A stretch of 64,000 nucleotides of DNA from G963663615 sp963663615 (GCA_963663615.1 OY760517.1:2976001-3040000); one strand, 5' to 3'; counted from the stretch's first letter, positions 51,398-61,901 are shown. Notes: generated from the letters alone by a model not told the origin. A program made the numbers and translations.

Positions 51398-52559
51398 AAG
51401 CTATTTTGTAAATATTTAATATATCTTGTTCATTAAGTGGTTTCATTTTACCCAAAGGGGCATTTATTGCTGCATTTTTAGCCATTACAGGCAATGAGTC
51501 TTCTGTTACACCAACTTCTTTAAGAGTAGTTGGAGCACCAATTTCCTTGAAGAATTTTTTAAATTCGCTAATACCTTTTAAAGCTGCATCGAGATCGTTA
51601 CTTTCTGTAACCCCAAATACTTCGCGAGCCATTCGTGCAAACTTGCGTGGCTTTTGACGTACCACATATAACATCCATGCAGGGAACAAAATTGCGAGTC
51701 CCTCACCATGAGCAATATTGTAATATGCACTAACCGAGTGCTCAATCATATGTGTAGCCCAATCACCACCATTTCTACCGACAGCATTAACACCATTGTG
51801 TGCCATTGTTGAGCACCAAGCCAATTGTGAACGCGATTCATAATTTGTTGGTTCTTTTAATAATATTTTAACATGCTTCATTAAAGTTTTTATTAAACCT
51901 TCGGAAAGCGTATCCTGAAAATCGGTATCATCAGTTCCGTCATAGTATTGCTCAAACACATGCGACATTGAGTCAACTGCACCATTTACAGTTTGGTTGG
52001 TAGGCAGATGCATCTGTACAGACGGATCAATAATCGATACTTTTGGCATTGTTATGTATCCTGCACCAAACGCCCATTTTTTCTTCTCGGCTTCATTGGT
52101 TATAACCGCACCACTATTCATTTCGGTAGCGGTTGCTGAAATTGTTAGCACTGTAAATATGGGTAACGCCTCAGTAGGACGTGCCTTGCGTTCAAAGAAA
52201 TCCCAAACGTCACCATCATATCTTGCCCCTGCTGCAACAGCTTTTGCACTATCAACAACGCTTCCGCCTCCAGCGGCTACAATAGCATCAACATTTTCCT
52301 TCTTGCAAATATCTATTGCTTCCTGCACTTTTGTAAGTACCGGATTAGGAACAACACCTCCGCATTCCACAAACTCAATATTATTTGCTTTTAATGAATT
52401 TACAACCTTATCGTAAACACCGGTTTTAAAAATTGATGATTTACCATAGTGCAGTAATACTTTTTTTATGCCGTATGCTGCCAGTTCATCACCAAGCAAG
52501 TCTATCTTACCCTTTCCAAATAATATCTTCACGGGTACATGAAAATCAAAATCACGCAT
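51390..52559 (-). CDS. Iron-containing alcohol dehydrogenase (BdhA-like)
   Basis: This 389-residue enzyme oxidises or makes alcohols with NAD(P). It shows KILFGKGKIDLLG, ILLHYGKSSIFKTGVYD-type start, GGGSVVDSAKAVAAGARYDG (dinucleotide-binding, near residue 93) and the metal ligands in NGAVDSMSHVFEQY (Asp, His near 185) and NNG-like MIEHSVSAYYNIAHGEGLAIL (two His). The family includes butanol dehydrogenase and YqhD-like aldehyde reductases; the substrate is unknown. It is first in the unit with the acetyltransferase. Confidence 0.92.
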   Translation of the reverse strand: MRDFDFHVPVKILFGKGKIDLLGDELAAYGIKKVLLHYGKSSIFKTGVYDKVVNSLKANNIEFVECGGVVPNPVLTKVQEAIDICKKENVDAIVAAGGGSVVDSAKAVAAGARYDGDVWDFFERKARPTEALPIFTVLTISATATEMNSGAVITNEAEKKKWAFGAGYITMPKVSIIDPSVQMHLPTNQTVNGAVDSMSHVFEQYYDGTDDTDFQDTLSEGLIKTLMKHVKILLKEPTNYESRSQLAWCSTMAHNGVNAVGRNGGDWATHMIEHSVSAYYNIAHGEGLAILFPAWMLYVVRQKPRKFARMAREVFGVTESNDLDAALKGISEFKKFFKEIGAPTTLKEVGVTEDSLPVMAKNAAINAPLGKMKPLNEQDILNIYKIAYE

Positions 52560-52739
52560 AGTAACCTCAAAAATTTATTAATCCATTTGCAAACATAAGA
52601 AAGGATATTTCCAAAAGATAAACAAATAATAATAAAATATATAGAACATGAACCATTTGATTATTTGCATTTTTACAAATCCCTGTCTATTTTTGAATTC
52701 TGAATCTTTTTAAATACTTAACCGGAGGAATTTTCTCTA

Positions 52740-54830
52740 ATGGGTGTAATGCAACGAATGAGGAGCATGGCTCCAGCTTTTATACTTGGTGTTGGTGGAT
52801 TATTTGTTTTGTTTATGGTGTTATCAGACTCCAACTTATCGCAGATCGTTGGTCAGCGTTCAAATGTAGTAGGTGTAATAAATGGTGATGATGTAACCTA
52901 CCAGGAGTTTACCCAGACAGTAGAACAGTATAGAGCTCAGCAAGTACAGCAAACCGGACGCGAAATTTCTGAAGACCAGATGGGCTTCTTCAGGGATCAG
53001 GTTTGGGATGCTATAGTTTCACAGAAACTTATTCAGGATAAAATTGAAGAACTTGGTATTCAGGTAACTGATGAAGAAATTCAGGATGTTATCCTTGGTC
53101 CAAACCCTCCGGCTTTCCTAACTCAGAACTTTATGGATTCTACCGGGCAGTTTAATCGTGCAGCTTACGATAATGCACTGATGGATCCTAACAACAAACA
53201 GGCTGTTATTCAGGCTGAAGAATTTGTGCGTCAGCAGAAAATTCAGGAAAAATTAAGAAGCTATGTTAATGCTTCTGTAATTATTTCCCAATCAGATCTG
53301 TTTAATACCTACATTGATCGCAATGTTACAATGACTGCACAGTTTGCTTCTGTTAAAGGAACCCAGATTCCTGACAAGGATATTGAAGTTACTGATGCTG
53401 ATGTAAAAAAATATTATGATGAAAATCTTGATATGTTCAAACTTGATGCAACAAGAAAATTGAAATATATCCTTTTCAGAAAAGCTGCATCAACTGAAGA
53501 CACAAACAATATCAGAAAAAATTTCAACTCAATTATGAAAAAGCTTAAGGCTGATACTTCTGCTTTCAAAACTTTTGTTGAAATTTATTCTACCCAGCCT
53601 TACAGCATGGATACTTTAAGTATTACCCAGATTGCTGCTGAAGCACAGACTGCTGTTAGTGATGCAAAAGATGGTGAAATTGTTGGTCCGATGCTTACCA
53701 GACGCGGTTTTGTAATTTACAGAAAAATTGATGAAGTTAAAGCTGACGAACAGTTTGTAAGAGCTTCTCATATTTTGGTTAAAACAAGCGAAGGAAATGA
53801 CAAGGAAGCCAAAGAAAAAGCTGATCAGATTTATGCACAGCTTCGTTCCGGTGCTGATTTCGAAACTTTGGCTCAAAAAGTTTCCGAAGATGGTAGTGCC
53901 AAAAAAGGTGGTGATCTTGGATGGTTTGGTAAAGGTCAGATGGTTGCCGAATTTGAAAAAGCCGCTTTTAATGGTCGCATAGGTAGAATACAAAAACCGG
54001 TTAAAACAAATTTTGGTTACCATATAATCAAAACAACTGGTAAATCTAAAAACAAATATGTTGTTGAACAGATTATTAAACCTATTGATCCTTCACCTTC
54101 TACTATCGACAATATTTACAACAAGGCAAACGACTTTGTATTTCTTGCCGACAAATATGGTTGGGATAAAACAGTTGAAGACGAAAATCTTGTAGCTCTT
54201 GAAACTAATGGTTTTAAGGAAGATACCAGGTCTATACCTGGTATTGGTCAGAACACTTCATTGCTAAAATGGACTTACGAAAATAGTGTAGGTGAAATTA
54301 GCAAAGTTTACAAAGTAAACTCTGGTTATGTTGTTGCAATGGTTTCTGAAATAAACAAACCCGGTTTCAAGGATTTTGAAACTGTTAAAAGTATTTGCAG
54401 AATGAACTTCCTTAGAGATCAGAAGAAAGAAAAAGCTTTTGAAATTGCAAAACAGATAAAAGAAAAAATTGAACAAACCGGTAATTTTGAAGATGCCAAA
54501 TCTGTTTTCAAAAATGCTGCTGTTGAAGTTGCTGAAAACTTTAAGAGAAATGGTTCAATACCTAAAGTTGGTCGCGATTTCGCTTTTGCCGATTTCGCTC
54601 TTAATACTGAACTTAATAAAGTTGTTGGTCCGGTTAAAGGCTCAACTGGTTCTTATGTATTAAAAGTTACTGAAAGAACTCCGGTTGATACTGCCAAATT
54701 TGAAATGCAGAAAAACCTTCTTCGTGACCAGATGTTACAGCGTCAGAAATCTAACTACTTCCAGAGATGGGTTGAAAACCTTAAGGAAGATGCCGAAATT
54801 GAAGACAATAGATATAACTTCTTTAGATAA
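52740..54830 (+). CDS. PpiD/SurA-type periplasmic peptidyl-prolyl isomerase
   Basis: The 696-residue protein is anchored by an N-terminal membrane segment (about 9-27, MAPAFILGVGGLFVLFMVL) and faces the periplasm. A SurA-N/PpiD chaperone domain (about 40-215: VVGVINGDDVTYQEFTQTVE) is followed by a parvulin rotamase domain (about 340-440: RASHILVKTSEGNDKEA and KKGGDLGWFGKGQMV). The C-terminal part has one or two degenerate parvulin-like repeats. It folds outer-membrane and exported proteins. It stands alone, with its own terminator. GGAGGA lies upstream of the ATG (CCGGAGGAATTT). Confidence 0.9.
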   Translation: MGVMQRMRSMAPAFILGVGGLFVLFMVLSDSNLSQIVGQRSNVVGVINGDDVTYQEFTQTVEQYRAQQVQQTGREISEDQMGFFRDQVWDAIVSQKLIQDKIEELGIQVTDEEIQDVILGPNPPAFLTQNFMDSTGQFNRAAYDNALMDPNNKQAVIQAEEFVRQQKIQEKLRSYVNASVIISQSDLFNTYIDRNVTMTAQFASVKGTQIPDKDIEVTDADVKKYYDENLDMFKLDATRKLKYILFRKAASTEDTNNIRKNFNSIMKKLKADTSAFKTFVEIYSTQPYSMDTLSITQIAAEAQTAVSDAKDGEIVGPMLTRRGFVIYRKIDEVKADEQFVRASHILVKTSEGNDKEAKEKADQIYAQLRSGADFETLAQKVSEDGSAKKGGDLGWFGKGQMVAEFEKAAFNGRIGRIQKPVKTNFGYHIIKTTGKSKNKYVVEQIIKPIDPSPSTIDNIYNKANDFVFLADKYGWDKTVEDENLVALETNGFKEDTRSIPGIGQNTSLLKWTYENSVGEISKVYKVNSGYVVAMVSEINKPGFKDFETVKSICRMNFLRDQKKEKAFEIAKQIKEKIEQTGNFEDAKSVFKNAAVEVAENFKRNGSIPKVGRDFAFADFALNTELNKVVGPVKGSTGSYVLKVTERTPVDTAKFEMQKNLLRDQMLQRQKSNYFQRWVENLKEDAEIEDNRYNFFR

Positions 54831-54851
54831 TCGGTTAATAAATTTTACGCT

Positions 54852-54890
54852 AAAAGGACTATCGGATTTTTCCAGTAGTCCTTTTTTTTT
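54852..54890 (+). terminator. Terminator after the PpiD gene
   Basis: AAAAGGACTA and TAGTCCTTTT form a 10-bp stem with a 14-nt loop and a following T run, 21 bp after the stop. Confidence 0.85.
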
Positions 54891-54947
54891 ATACTTAAAA
54901 TTTTACACTTTCTCTTAAAATAAATTTTAGGTACTTTAGATTAAATT

Positions 54948-55667
54948 ATGCGGAATACTTTAATCTACATATTGTTAACCGGTATTGTACTGCTTGGACA
55001 GCACAATGGTAAAAGGTTTGGCGTTTCTGCCTCATGGTCATATACCACAAGTTCACGCCTGTATTACTTTCCTAATGCTGCGGATGCTTACCTCAGAAAT
55101 CAGTACATTGAGCTAAATGATATTAACAGCTCAGCATTTTCGTTAAGATATGGAATTAATGAAAATTTTATGGTTGGTTTAAATATTGGATACTACAATC
55201 ATACCGGTTATTCAAAAACGGTTATCGCAACCTCCGAAACAGAAACCGGCAGGTTTGAAGCAGCCGATGGCTATAAAATTATTCCGCTTGAACTTACCGG
55301 ATATTATATACTTCCCTTTTCTACCGAACAATTTAAGTTTTACATGGGTGGCGGTATAGGTTATTACTTTGGAGAATTCCGCCGTGACCTTGGTAATATC
55401 GAAATTTCTTCCGAATTAAATAATACTCCTTTAGGTATTCACGTAAATATTGGTGTAGAATATTTTTATTACGAATATTTTGGTATCTTTACAGAGATGA
55501 AATTTCGTGACCCGGAATTGGAACTCTCATCAAGGTATATAACCAATTCGTTTGTTTATTTGGACAAGGTTTATACCATTCAAGATGATAAGTTCGATAC
55601 CAGGGTTAATATCGATGGGGTTATTTTTTCCCTCGGTGTTACTTATTTGTTCAACTTTCCTTACTGA
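54948..55667 (+). CDS. Outer-membrane beta-barrel protein
   Basis: The 239-residue protein has a short signal peptide (residues 1-18, ending IVLLGQ) and the alternating strands of a small barrel: KRFGVSASWSYTTS, FMVGLNIGYYNHTG, FKFYMGGGIGYYFG, IHVNIGVEYFYYEY, and the terminal aromatic strand VIFSLGVTYLFNFPY. It could be a porin-like or structural barrel; function unknown. It ends 4 bp before aroK, so it may share that transcript. Confidence 0.8.
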   Translation: MRNTLIYILLTGIVLLGQHNGKRFGVSASWSYTTSSRLYYFPNAADAYLRNQYIELNDINSSAFSLRYGINENFMVGLNIGYYNHTGYSKTVIATSETETGRFEAADGYKIIPLELTGYYILPFSTEQFKFYMGGGIGYYFGEFRRDLGNIEISSELNNTPLGIHVNIGVEYFYYEYFGIFTEMKFRDPELELSSRYITNSFVYLDKVYTIQDDKFDTRVNIDGVIFSLGVTYLFNFPY

Positions 55668-55671
55668 GTGT

Positions 55672-56220
55672 ATGCTTCAACGCGTTTATCTTACCGGTTT
55701 TATGACCAGTGGAAAAAGTACCATCGGACCTATACTTGCAAATGTGCTCGGATGGAATTTCTACGACCTTGATTCGGTTATCGAAAACCGGTTCCAAATG
55801 AGCGTTGTTGAAATTTTTGAAAAACATGGTGAGGATTATTTCAGGGGTATTGAAACTGAAGAGTTAAACAAACTCTCCGTTTTAAACGATGTTATAATAT
55901 CGCTTGGTGGTGGTACTCTTTCTTCCGTGCGTAACCTTGAAATAATTAAGAACTCCGGTCTTTCGGTTTACCTGAAAATAAATCCGGAAACTATTTACAA
56001 ACGATTAAAAAATAAAATTGACCGTCCGCTTATTCGAGATCTGGTTCTGAACGAACGGCCCAAAGATGAGTTCCTGGAAAGAATATCAAATATTCTTGAG
56101 CAAAGAGAACAGTATTATAATACGGCTGAAATAATTTTGGAAACGGATAACATTAAAATTGGTAAAACTGTTGATAGGCTGGCGAATAAAATCCGGAGAC
56201 TAATTGATGAGAATCCTTGA
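55672..56220 (+). CDS. aroK: Shikimate kinase
   Basis: AroK phosphorylates shikimate at the 3-OH. The 182-residue sequence has Walker A GFMTSGKSTIGPILAN near residue 9, the shikimate-binding FYDLDSVIENR, REL-type GEDYFRGIETEEL, GGGTL and the lid DRPLI. ATG at 55672 is inside a longer open frame that runs back into the barrel gene; the upstream part has no homology, so the ATG is the start. Overlap of 14 bp with aroB. Confidence 0.93.
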   Translation: MLQRVYLTGFMTSGKSTIGPILANVLGWNFYDLDSVIENRFQMSVVEIFEKHGEDYFRGIETEELNKLSVLNDVIISLGGGTLSSVRNLEIIKNSGLSVYLKINPETIYKRLKNKIDRPLIRDLVLNERPKDEFLERISNILEQREQYYNTAEIILETDNIKIGKTVDRLANKIRRLIDENP

Positions 56221-57307
56221 AGTTAATTTACCACATAAATCTTACCCAATACTTATTGGTAAAAATATTTTTGAGCAACTCCCCGAATTTTTTAAGAATC
56301 AGAAAATTTACGATAATAAATTTGTTGTTGTTGATAAAAAAGTTTGGGAACTATACAGCACAAAAATACGTGCAGCATTTGTTGAACAAAAGGGACTTGT
56401 TAATTTCCATATCCTGGAATCGACTGAACAGAATAAAACCTGGCGTTCACTCGACCGTATGTTTGCCGAACTGATTTCACAAAATTATAACCGCGATACT
56501 GCTATTATCGCAATTGGCGGTGGTATTATTGGTGACGTAGGTGGTTTTGCTGCTGCTACCTATACGCGCGGAATACAGCTTGTTCAAATACCAACCACAC
56601 TACTTGCAGCTATTGATAGTGCAGTAGGTGGTAAAACAGGTATCAACTTTGGTTACACCAAAAATATAATAGGTGCGTTTTATCAGCCCGATTTTATTTT
56701 GGAAGATACCGAGTTTTTTGCCTCCCTCGGAAAAGAAGAATTTCTTTGCGGTTTGGGTGAACTTGTAAAATACGCACTTATTCTTGAGGAAGATTTCTTC
56801 GACTTCTTTTTTGCCAATATACAGAATGCATTAAATGCTGATCAGGAAGTGCTTAAACGCTTGCTTGTTGATTCTGTTCAGTTTAAGGCTGATATAGTTA
56901 TGCAGGATGAAAAGGAAAGCGGATTGAGGAAAATACTTAATCTTGGGCATACATTTGGTCATGCTATTGAGGTGCACCAGAACTTCAGAATAAAACATGG
57001 TCAGGCTGTTATTATTGGTATAAACTGTGCAATTCATCTTTCCCGTTACCTCGATATTATGAGTGAGAAAGTTTTTAACAAGCTAAAACCTCTTATTGAA
57101 CAGTTTGCCGAATATGTAAAAATTGACCCTATTAAACCGGAAGTTTTATTTCAGGTAATGAAGCGTGATAAAAAGAACCGTGATGGCAAAATTAAATTTG
57201 TTTTACTTAAAGAGCCTGGTACTGCTGTTATTGATGTAGAAGCTGATACCGAGCTTGTAAACAAAGCAATTGCTAACGGTTGCGAAGTATTTTACCAGAA
57301 TAAATGA
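56207..57307 (+). CDS. aroB: 3-Dehydroquinate synthase
   Basis: AroB converts DAHP to 3-dehydroquinate, an NAD- and metal-dependent step of the shikimate route. The 366-residue protein shows AIGGGIIGDVGGFAAATYTRG near residue 100, QIPTTLLAAIDSAVGGKTGINF, GLGELVKYALI, the metal-binding LNLGHTFGHAIEV and the following GQAVIIGINCA. ATG 56207 is preferred over TTG 56204. It overlaps aroK by 14 bp and the glycosidase by the ATGA quartet. Confidence 0.96.
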   Translation: MRILEVNLPHKSYPILIGKNIFEQLPEFFKNQKIYDNKFVVVDKKVWELYSTKIRAAFVEQKGLVNFHILESTEQNKTWRSLDRMFAELISQNYNRDTAIIAIGGGIIGDVGGFAAATYTRGIQLVQIPTTLLAAIDSAVGGKTGINFGYTKNIIGAFYQPDFILEDTEFFASLGKEEFLCGLGELVKYALILEEDFFDFFFANIQNALNADQEVLKRLLVDSVQFKADIVMQDEKESGLRKILNLGHTFGHAIEVHQNFRIKHGQAVIIGINCAIHLSRYLDIMSEKVFNKLKPLIEQFAEYVKIDPIKPEVLFQVMKRDKKNRDGKIKFVLLKEPGTAVIDVEADTELVNKAIANGCEVFYQNK

Positions 57308-58974
57308 GTATAAGTTTACACAAAATATCACTTCTTTTGGTATTTGTTTGCAGCACCCTTTTTGCCCAGCTAAAGCATGAAACCCGTGCTGTATGGGTAG
57401 CTACCAACTTCGGACTTGATTGGCCTCATGGTTTAACTACTCCTGAACAAAAGCGGGATGGCTTAAGGGAGATATTTCGAAATATTGCAGCAAAAAATTA
57501 CAATACGGTTTATTTTCAGGTTAGAAGTAACGGACAAACGCTTTACAACTCGAAGTATGAAAGCTACTCCTCCGTATTTGTTAGGCATGGCAATACCCCA
57601 CCTTTTGATCCGGCTGAATATGCTATCGAACTTGCACGCGAATATGGTTTGGAAATTCATGCATGGGTAAATGTACTCAGGTGCTTTTCAGGTAGTAACC
57701 GCGTTATTCTTAATGATCCCTCTCATCCGGTAAATGTATTTGGTTCCAAAGCTGTAATGTTTTACGAAAACAATGTTACATCCTACTGGCTTGACCCCGG
57801 TTTCCCTGAAGTACGCGAATACCTTGTTAATCTGTTTACCGATCTACTCGAGAAATATAATTTTGACGGGCTACATCTTGATTTTATACGGTACCCCGGT
57901 AAAAGTTTCAGGGATGAAAATACTTACAAGCTATACGGAAATAATCAGCCCATATCACAATTCAGACGAAATAACATTACTTTGTTTATGACCGCCTTGA
58001 GAAAAAACATCAGGAATGTAAATCCCAAAATTAAAATTGGTGCTGCACCTATCGGCATTTACAAAAATGGAACTACCCATACAGGTTTACAGGCATACTG
58101 GGATGTATCGCAGGATGTGGAAACTTGGGTAGCAGATGATCTACTGGATTATGTAGCCCCTCAAATTTATTGGAATATTAGCGATAAACCAAAATTTGAT
58201 GTTATTGCTGATGAGTGGAAGATAATCATTGGAAATAAACTGATGATACCGGGTATTGCTGCTTACAAACAGGATGTTAAAAGTGAAATGAATCAGATTA
58301 TTGATTACTGCCGTAAAATTAACACTGATGGTATGGCATTTTTCAGATATGGAAATATAAAAAACAATATGTATTTCAATAATTTTGCACTTCCTGCCAA
58401 AACAAATAAAATTGAAATTCCGCTTGTAGCACCACCTTTAAGTTTAAGCAGTTCAATAAGTGCAAACGGAAATAAAACTATCCTAAGGTGGGTTAAGCCC
58501 TCCGGAGAGTTTTCACCTCGCTATTATGCTGTTTATGAAATTATATCCGGTACTAACAAGTTTGCTGGTCTTGTACCCGGCGATCTTAACTCAAAAACAA
58601 TCTTTAATCCCGTTGAACGAAAACTAAACTATAGTTACTCTGTTTCATCGATTGATGAGGAGTGGAGTGAAAGCAAAAACAGGGTTACCACAACCATCAG
58701 CGATAATAACCTGGCAAAACTCGTTGCCTCAACCAGAGAAAAATATAATCCGGTACTCGTAAACAAAAAAAATCATTTTGTGCTGCTTGTTAATTCAACT
58801 GTAAATGATAAAGTAGAACTAAAGGGAATATATAAAACCGGTTCAAAAACTCTGTTATCAAGAAAACTAAACAAGGGACTAAATATATTTAAGCTTAGTT
58901 CACAAACAGCAAAATACACTCACCTCGAAATATATTATATTAGCTCCGGCAAAAAACAATCACTTCGCATTTAG
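57304..58974 (+). CDS. Family-10-like (GHL10) secreted glycoside hydrolase
   Basis: The 556-residue enzyme has a signal peptide (residues 1-21, LLLVFVCSTLFA) and a GHL10/DUF187 TIM-barrel (about 25-365): RAVWVATNFGLDWPHG, YNTVYFQVRSNGQTLY, GLEIHAWVNVLR, YNFDGLHLDFIRYPG near residue 195, and YVAPQIYWNI. Members act on peptidoglycan or other glycans in the envelope. A second, fibronectin-like region (about 375-460) and a C-terminal beta domain follow. ATG overlaps the aroB stop (ATGA). No T9SS domain is found. Confidence 0.88.
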   Translation: MSISLHKISLLLVFVCSTLFAQLKHETRAVWVATNFGLDWPHGLTTPEQKRDGLREIFRNIAAKNYNTVYFQVRSNGQTLYNSKYESYSSVFVRHGNTPPFDPAEYAIELAREYGLEIHAWVNVLRCFSGSNRVILNDPSHPVNVFGSKAVMFYENNVTSYWLDPGFPEVREYLVNLFTDLLEKYNFDGLHLDFIRYPGKSFRDENTYKLYGNNQPISQFRRNNITLFMTALRKNIRNVNPKIKIGAAPIGIYKNGTTHTGLQAYWDVSQDVETWVADDLLDYVAPQIYWNISDKPKFDVIADEWKIIIGNKLMIPGIAAYKQDVKSEMNQIIDYCRKINTDGMAFFRYGNIKNNMYFNNFALPAKTNKIEIPLVAPPLSLSSSISANGNKTILRWVKPSGEFSPRYYAVYEIISGTNKFAGLVPGDLNSKTIFNPVERKLNYSYSVSSIDEEWSESKNRVTTTISDNNLAKLVASTREKYNPVLVNKKNHFVLLVNSTVNDKVELKGIYKTGSKTLLSRKLNKGLNIFKLSSQTAKYTHLEIYYISSGKKQSLRI

Positions 58975-59178
58975 TACACGTAAAGTACAAACTTTTGCAT
59001 CCCCTATTTTTTACATGTTCTAAAACATTTTTTTCTTTATTTAGTCTAATAGTAAAATAAATAAAGCAGAAATATTTCTGGTCAATTATTTACCTGAAAA
59101 GTATTCGGTATTTTTGCTTATTTTAGTTATGCAATTTGTGTGGAAACAATTTTATTTCTACTAATAAAAGGTAAGGTT

Positions 59179-59814
59179 ATGAAAAAACTACTTTTGTTTT
59201 TTGTACTCGCACTCGCTGCAACAACTACATTTGGACAGCGAAATGCTGCTGCTATTAAACTTGGATATTTTAGTCCCCAGGCAACTGATGGAGGTTTCAT
59301 TATTGGGTATCAGGGTTCAAGAGGTATTGATCAGTTTCTTGATATTGGCTGGAGTATTGACTGGTTTAACAAAAACTATGTTGACAAGGAATTGGCACAG
59401 CAGTTTGAAGAGTTCGATCTTCAGGGTGAATTAAACGAGTTACGTGCAAAAACAAATATTCATGAAGTACCAATTATGTTTAATATGACGGCATACTTTG
59501 ATATTAACAAAAAGGCTGCTGCTTTTGCAAACATTGGCGTTGGTGCTGAGGTATTATTAGTTTTTTACAGAAACTACCAAAACCCTGACGAAGACAAAAT
59601 CAAGGGAGCCTTCGATTTTAGCTGGCGTTTAAGCGGCGGTGTTGTTTATGCAATGGGAAGCCGTTCGGAGTTACTTGCCGAACTAGGTTATCATTCATCC
59701 GAACCAAGCTGGAACTACACTGTTGAAGGTGATAATGGTTTGAAAAAAACGTTTGAACGAGTTTACGACATGAGCGGCGTTATGCTCAGAGTTGGTGTAA
59801 AATTCTACTATTAA
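59179..59814 (+). CDS. Outer-membrane beta-barrel protein
   Basis: The 211-residue protein starts MKKLLLFFVLALAATTTFGQ, a clean signal peptide (start at 59179 with AAGG ahead; an upstream in-frame start at 59140 adds nothing recognisable). Strands such as AAIKLGYFSPQATDGGFIIG, AAAFANIGVGAEVLLVFYRN, LLAELGYHSSEPSW and the terminal VMLRVGVKFYY are those of an 8-stranded porin-like barrel. Function unknown. A terminator follows at 59843. Confidence 0.8.
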   Translation: MKKLLLFFVLALAATTTFGQRNAAAIKLGYFSPQATDGGFIIGYQGSRGIDQFLDIGWSIDWFNKNYVDKELAQQFEEFDLQGELNELRAKTNIHEVPIMFNMTAYFDINKKAAAFANIGVGAEVLLVFYRNYQNPDEDKIKGAFDFSWRLSGGVVYAMGSRSELLAELGYHSSEPSWNYTVEGDNGLKKTFERVYDMSGVMLRVGVKFYY

Positions 59815-59842
59815 AATTCTCCCGATATAGTTCAGTTTTACT

Positions 59843-59873
59843 CCCCAACAAGCTAAGTTGGGGATTTTTTTTT
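59843..59873 (+). terminator. Terminator after the barrel gene
   Basis: CCCCAAC and GTTGGGG form a stem around AAGCTAA, followed by a run of nine T interrupted by one A. Confidence 0.8.
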
Positions 59874-59980
59874 CCCCATACTCTCCCCCTTCCCCTTCTA
59901 TAACCTAAAACATTATTGACATTTAACAGGTACTGCCGTATTATTGTTTCTTGCTTAGATAACGATAACCGGAGGAACTT

Positions 59981-61894
59981 GTGGCAGAAAAAACTATTCC
60001 CAATCTTTTTGAAGAGTGTGCTCTTAAATATCCGGGGAATACAATTCTTTGGGAGCATGACGGAACAAAATACCAACCAACTACCTACAGCGAACTGAAA
60101 TCGCAGGTTTATGATTTTGCTGCCGGCTTAATGGCATTAGGTCTTAAAAAAGGTGAACGCGTTGCTCTTGTTGCCGAAGGAAGAAATGACTGGCTTATTG
60201 CCGAACTTGCCATACTCTATTGTGGTGCTATCAATGTTCCTATCTCTGTAAAAATTGATGAATTAAATGATCTTAAATTCAGACTGGCACATTCCGAGTG
60301 CAAGTTTGTGGTTGTTTCCAGAAACCACGCCCGTAAAATAAAAGAAATAAAGAACGATTTGCCGGAACTGGAACTTACTATTTTACTTGATGAAGCCGAG
60401 AATTATGATGGTGACGAAACTTCGAAAGCAAAGATTGTTGATACTGGAAGGGCATATCTCGCCGGTACTGAAAATCGTGAGAAGTTTCAGAGTACCTGGA
60501 AAGAACTAAAACAAAATGACCCTGCAAATATTTGTTATACTTCCGGTACTACCGCTGATCCGAAAGGAATTATTCTTTCGCACCGTAATTATACAGCTAA
60601 CGTTGAGCAATCCTCAAAGTTACTTCACATTCCCCAGTATTATGTTTCACTGCTCATTTTACCTTGGGATCACTCTTTTGCACACACAGCAGGTGCATAT
60701 ACGTTGATGAGCAATGGTGCTAGCATGGCATCAGTTCAAACAGGGAAAACACCACTTGAAACACTTAAAAATATTCCGAAAAATATTAAGGAAATTAAAC
60801 CTCATTTTCTACTTAGTGTACCGGCTCTTGCCAAAAACTTCCGCAAGAACATTGAAAATGGTATAAAAGCTAAAGGTCCCAAAGTTTGGAATATGTTTAA
60901 TAAAGCCCTTGAAATGGCTTACGATTATAACGACCTTGGTTACAATAAAGGCAAAGGAATGAAAATACTTAAGAAGCCTGCATTAAAACTATTTGATAAA
61001 ATTCTGTTCTCGAAAATAAGGGAAAATTTTGGCGGCAGACTTGAATTTTTTATTGGAGGTGGTGCCCTTCTTGATATAGAGCTACAAAAATTCTTTTATG
61101 CTATTGGCATCCCAATGTTACAGGGATATGGTCTTTCAGAAGCTTCTCCGGTTATTTCTGCAAACGTTCCACTAAAACACAAACTTGGTTCTTCGGGAGC
61201 TATTGTTGATAGCCTTGAAGTTAAAATTTGTGATACAGAAGGAAATGAGCTACCTGTTGGTGAAAAGGGCGAAATTATTTGCAAAGGCGAAAATGTAATG
61301 CTGGGTTACTGGAAAAACGAATCAGCCTCTGCCGAAACTATTAAGGACGACTGGCTATACACTGGCGATCTTGGTTACCTTGATAATGATGGATTTCTTT
61401 ATGTGCTTGGCAGATTTAAAAGTTTACTCATCTCAAGTGATGGTGAAAAATATAGCCCCGAAGGAATTGAAGAAGCCTTAACAGAAACCTCAAGGTTTAT
61501 TGACCAGGTGATGCTTTATAATAATCAGTCACCTTATACTGTGGCACTTATTGCCCCTCGCAAGGATTTACTGATTGCCAACCTAAGGAAAAAAGGATTG
61601 GATTATAAAAGCGAGGAAGGACAAAAAGCAGCAATTAAGTTACTGGATGACGAAATTAGTGCTTTTAAGGCTGGTGGCGAGTATGCCGGACAGTTCCCTG
61701 AAAGATGGTTGCCTTCCTCTTTCGCTATTCTTGGCGAAGGTTTTACCGAACAAAACAAGTTCCTTAATAGTACGATGAAGATGGTACGCCCCAAGATTAC
61801 CGCTCATTACCAAAACCGACTTGAATATCTGTTTACCAAAGAAGGCAAGGACATATACAACCATCAAAACAAAACAATTGTTAAAAGATTTTAA
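59981..61894 (+). CDS. Long-chain fatty-acid/acyl-CoA synthetase-like AMP ligase
   Basis: The 637-residue enzyme activates an acid with ATP and probably attaches CoA. It shows the AMP-binding P-loop CYTSGTTADPKGIILSHRN near residue 183, YGLSEASPVIS, YTGDLGYLDNDGFLYVLGR and the A8 hinge/ lid KSLLISSDGEKYSPEGIEE. The N-terminal region and a long C-terminal extension fit the FadD/ACSL branch. The GTG at 59981 is preceded by CCGGAGGA, a strong site. It stands alone, with a terminator after it. Confidence 0.9.
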   Translation: MAEKTIPNLFEECALKYPGNTILWEHDGTKYQPTTYSELKSQVYDFAAGLMALGLKKGERVALVAEGRNDWLIAELAILYCGAINVPISVKIDELNDLKFRLAHSECKFVVVSRNHARKIKEIKNDLPELELTILLDEAENYDGDETSKAKIVDTGRAYLAGTENREKFQSTWKELKQNDPANICYTSGTTADPKGIILSHRNYTANVEQSSKLLHIPQYYVSLLILPWDHSFAHTAGAYTLMSNGASMASVQTGKTPLETLKNIPKNIKEIKPHFLLSVPALAKNFRKNIENGIKAKGPKVWNMFNKALEMAYDYNDLGYNKGKGMKILKKPALKLFDKILFSKIRENFGGRLEFFIGGGALLDIELQKFFYAIGIPMLQGYGLSEASPVISANVPLKHKLGSSGAIVDSLEVKICDTEGNELPVGEKGEIICKGENVMLGYWKNESASAETIKDDWLYTGDLGYLDNDGFLYVLGRFKSLLISSDGEKYSPEGIEEALTETSRFIDQVMLYNNQSPYTVALIAPRKDLLIANLRKKGLDYKSEEGQKAAIKLLDDEISAFKAGGEYAGQFPERWLPSSFAILGEGFTEQNKFLNSTMKMVRPKITAHYQNRLEYLFTKEGKDIYNHQNKTIVKRF

Positions 61895-61901
61895 AATGCA
61901 A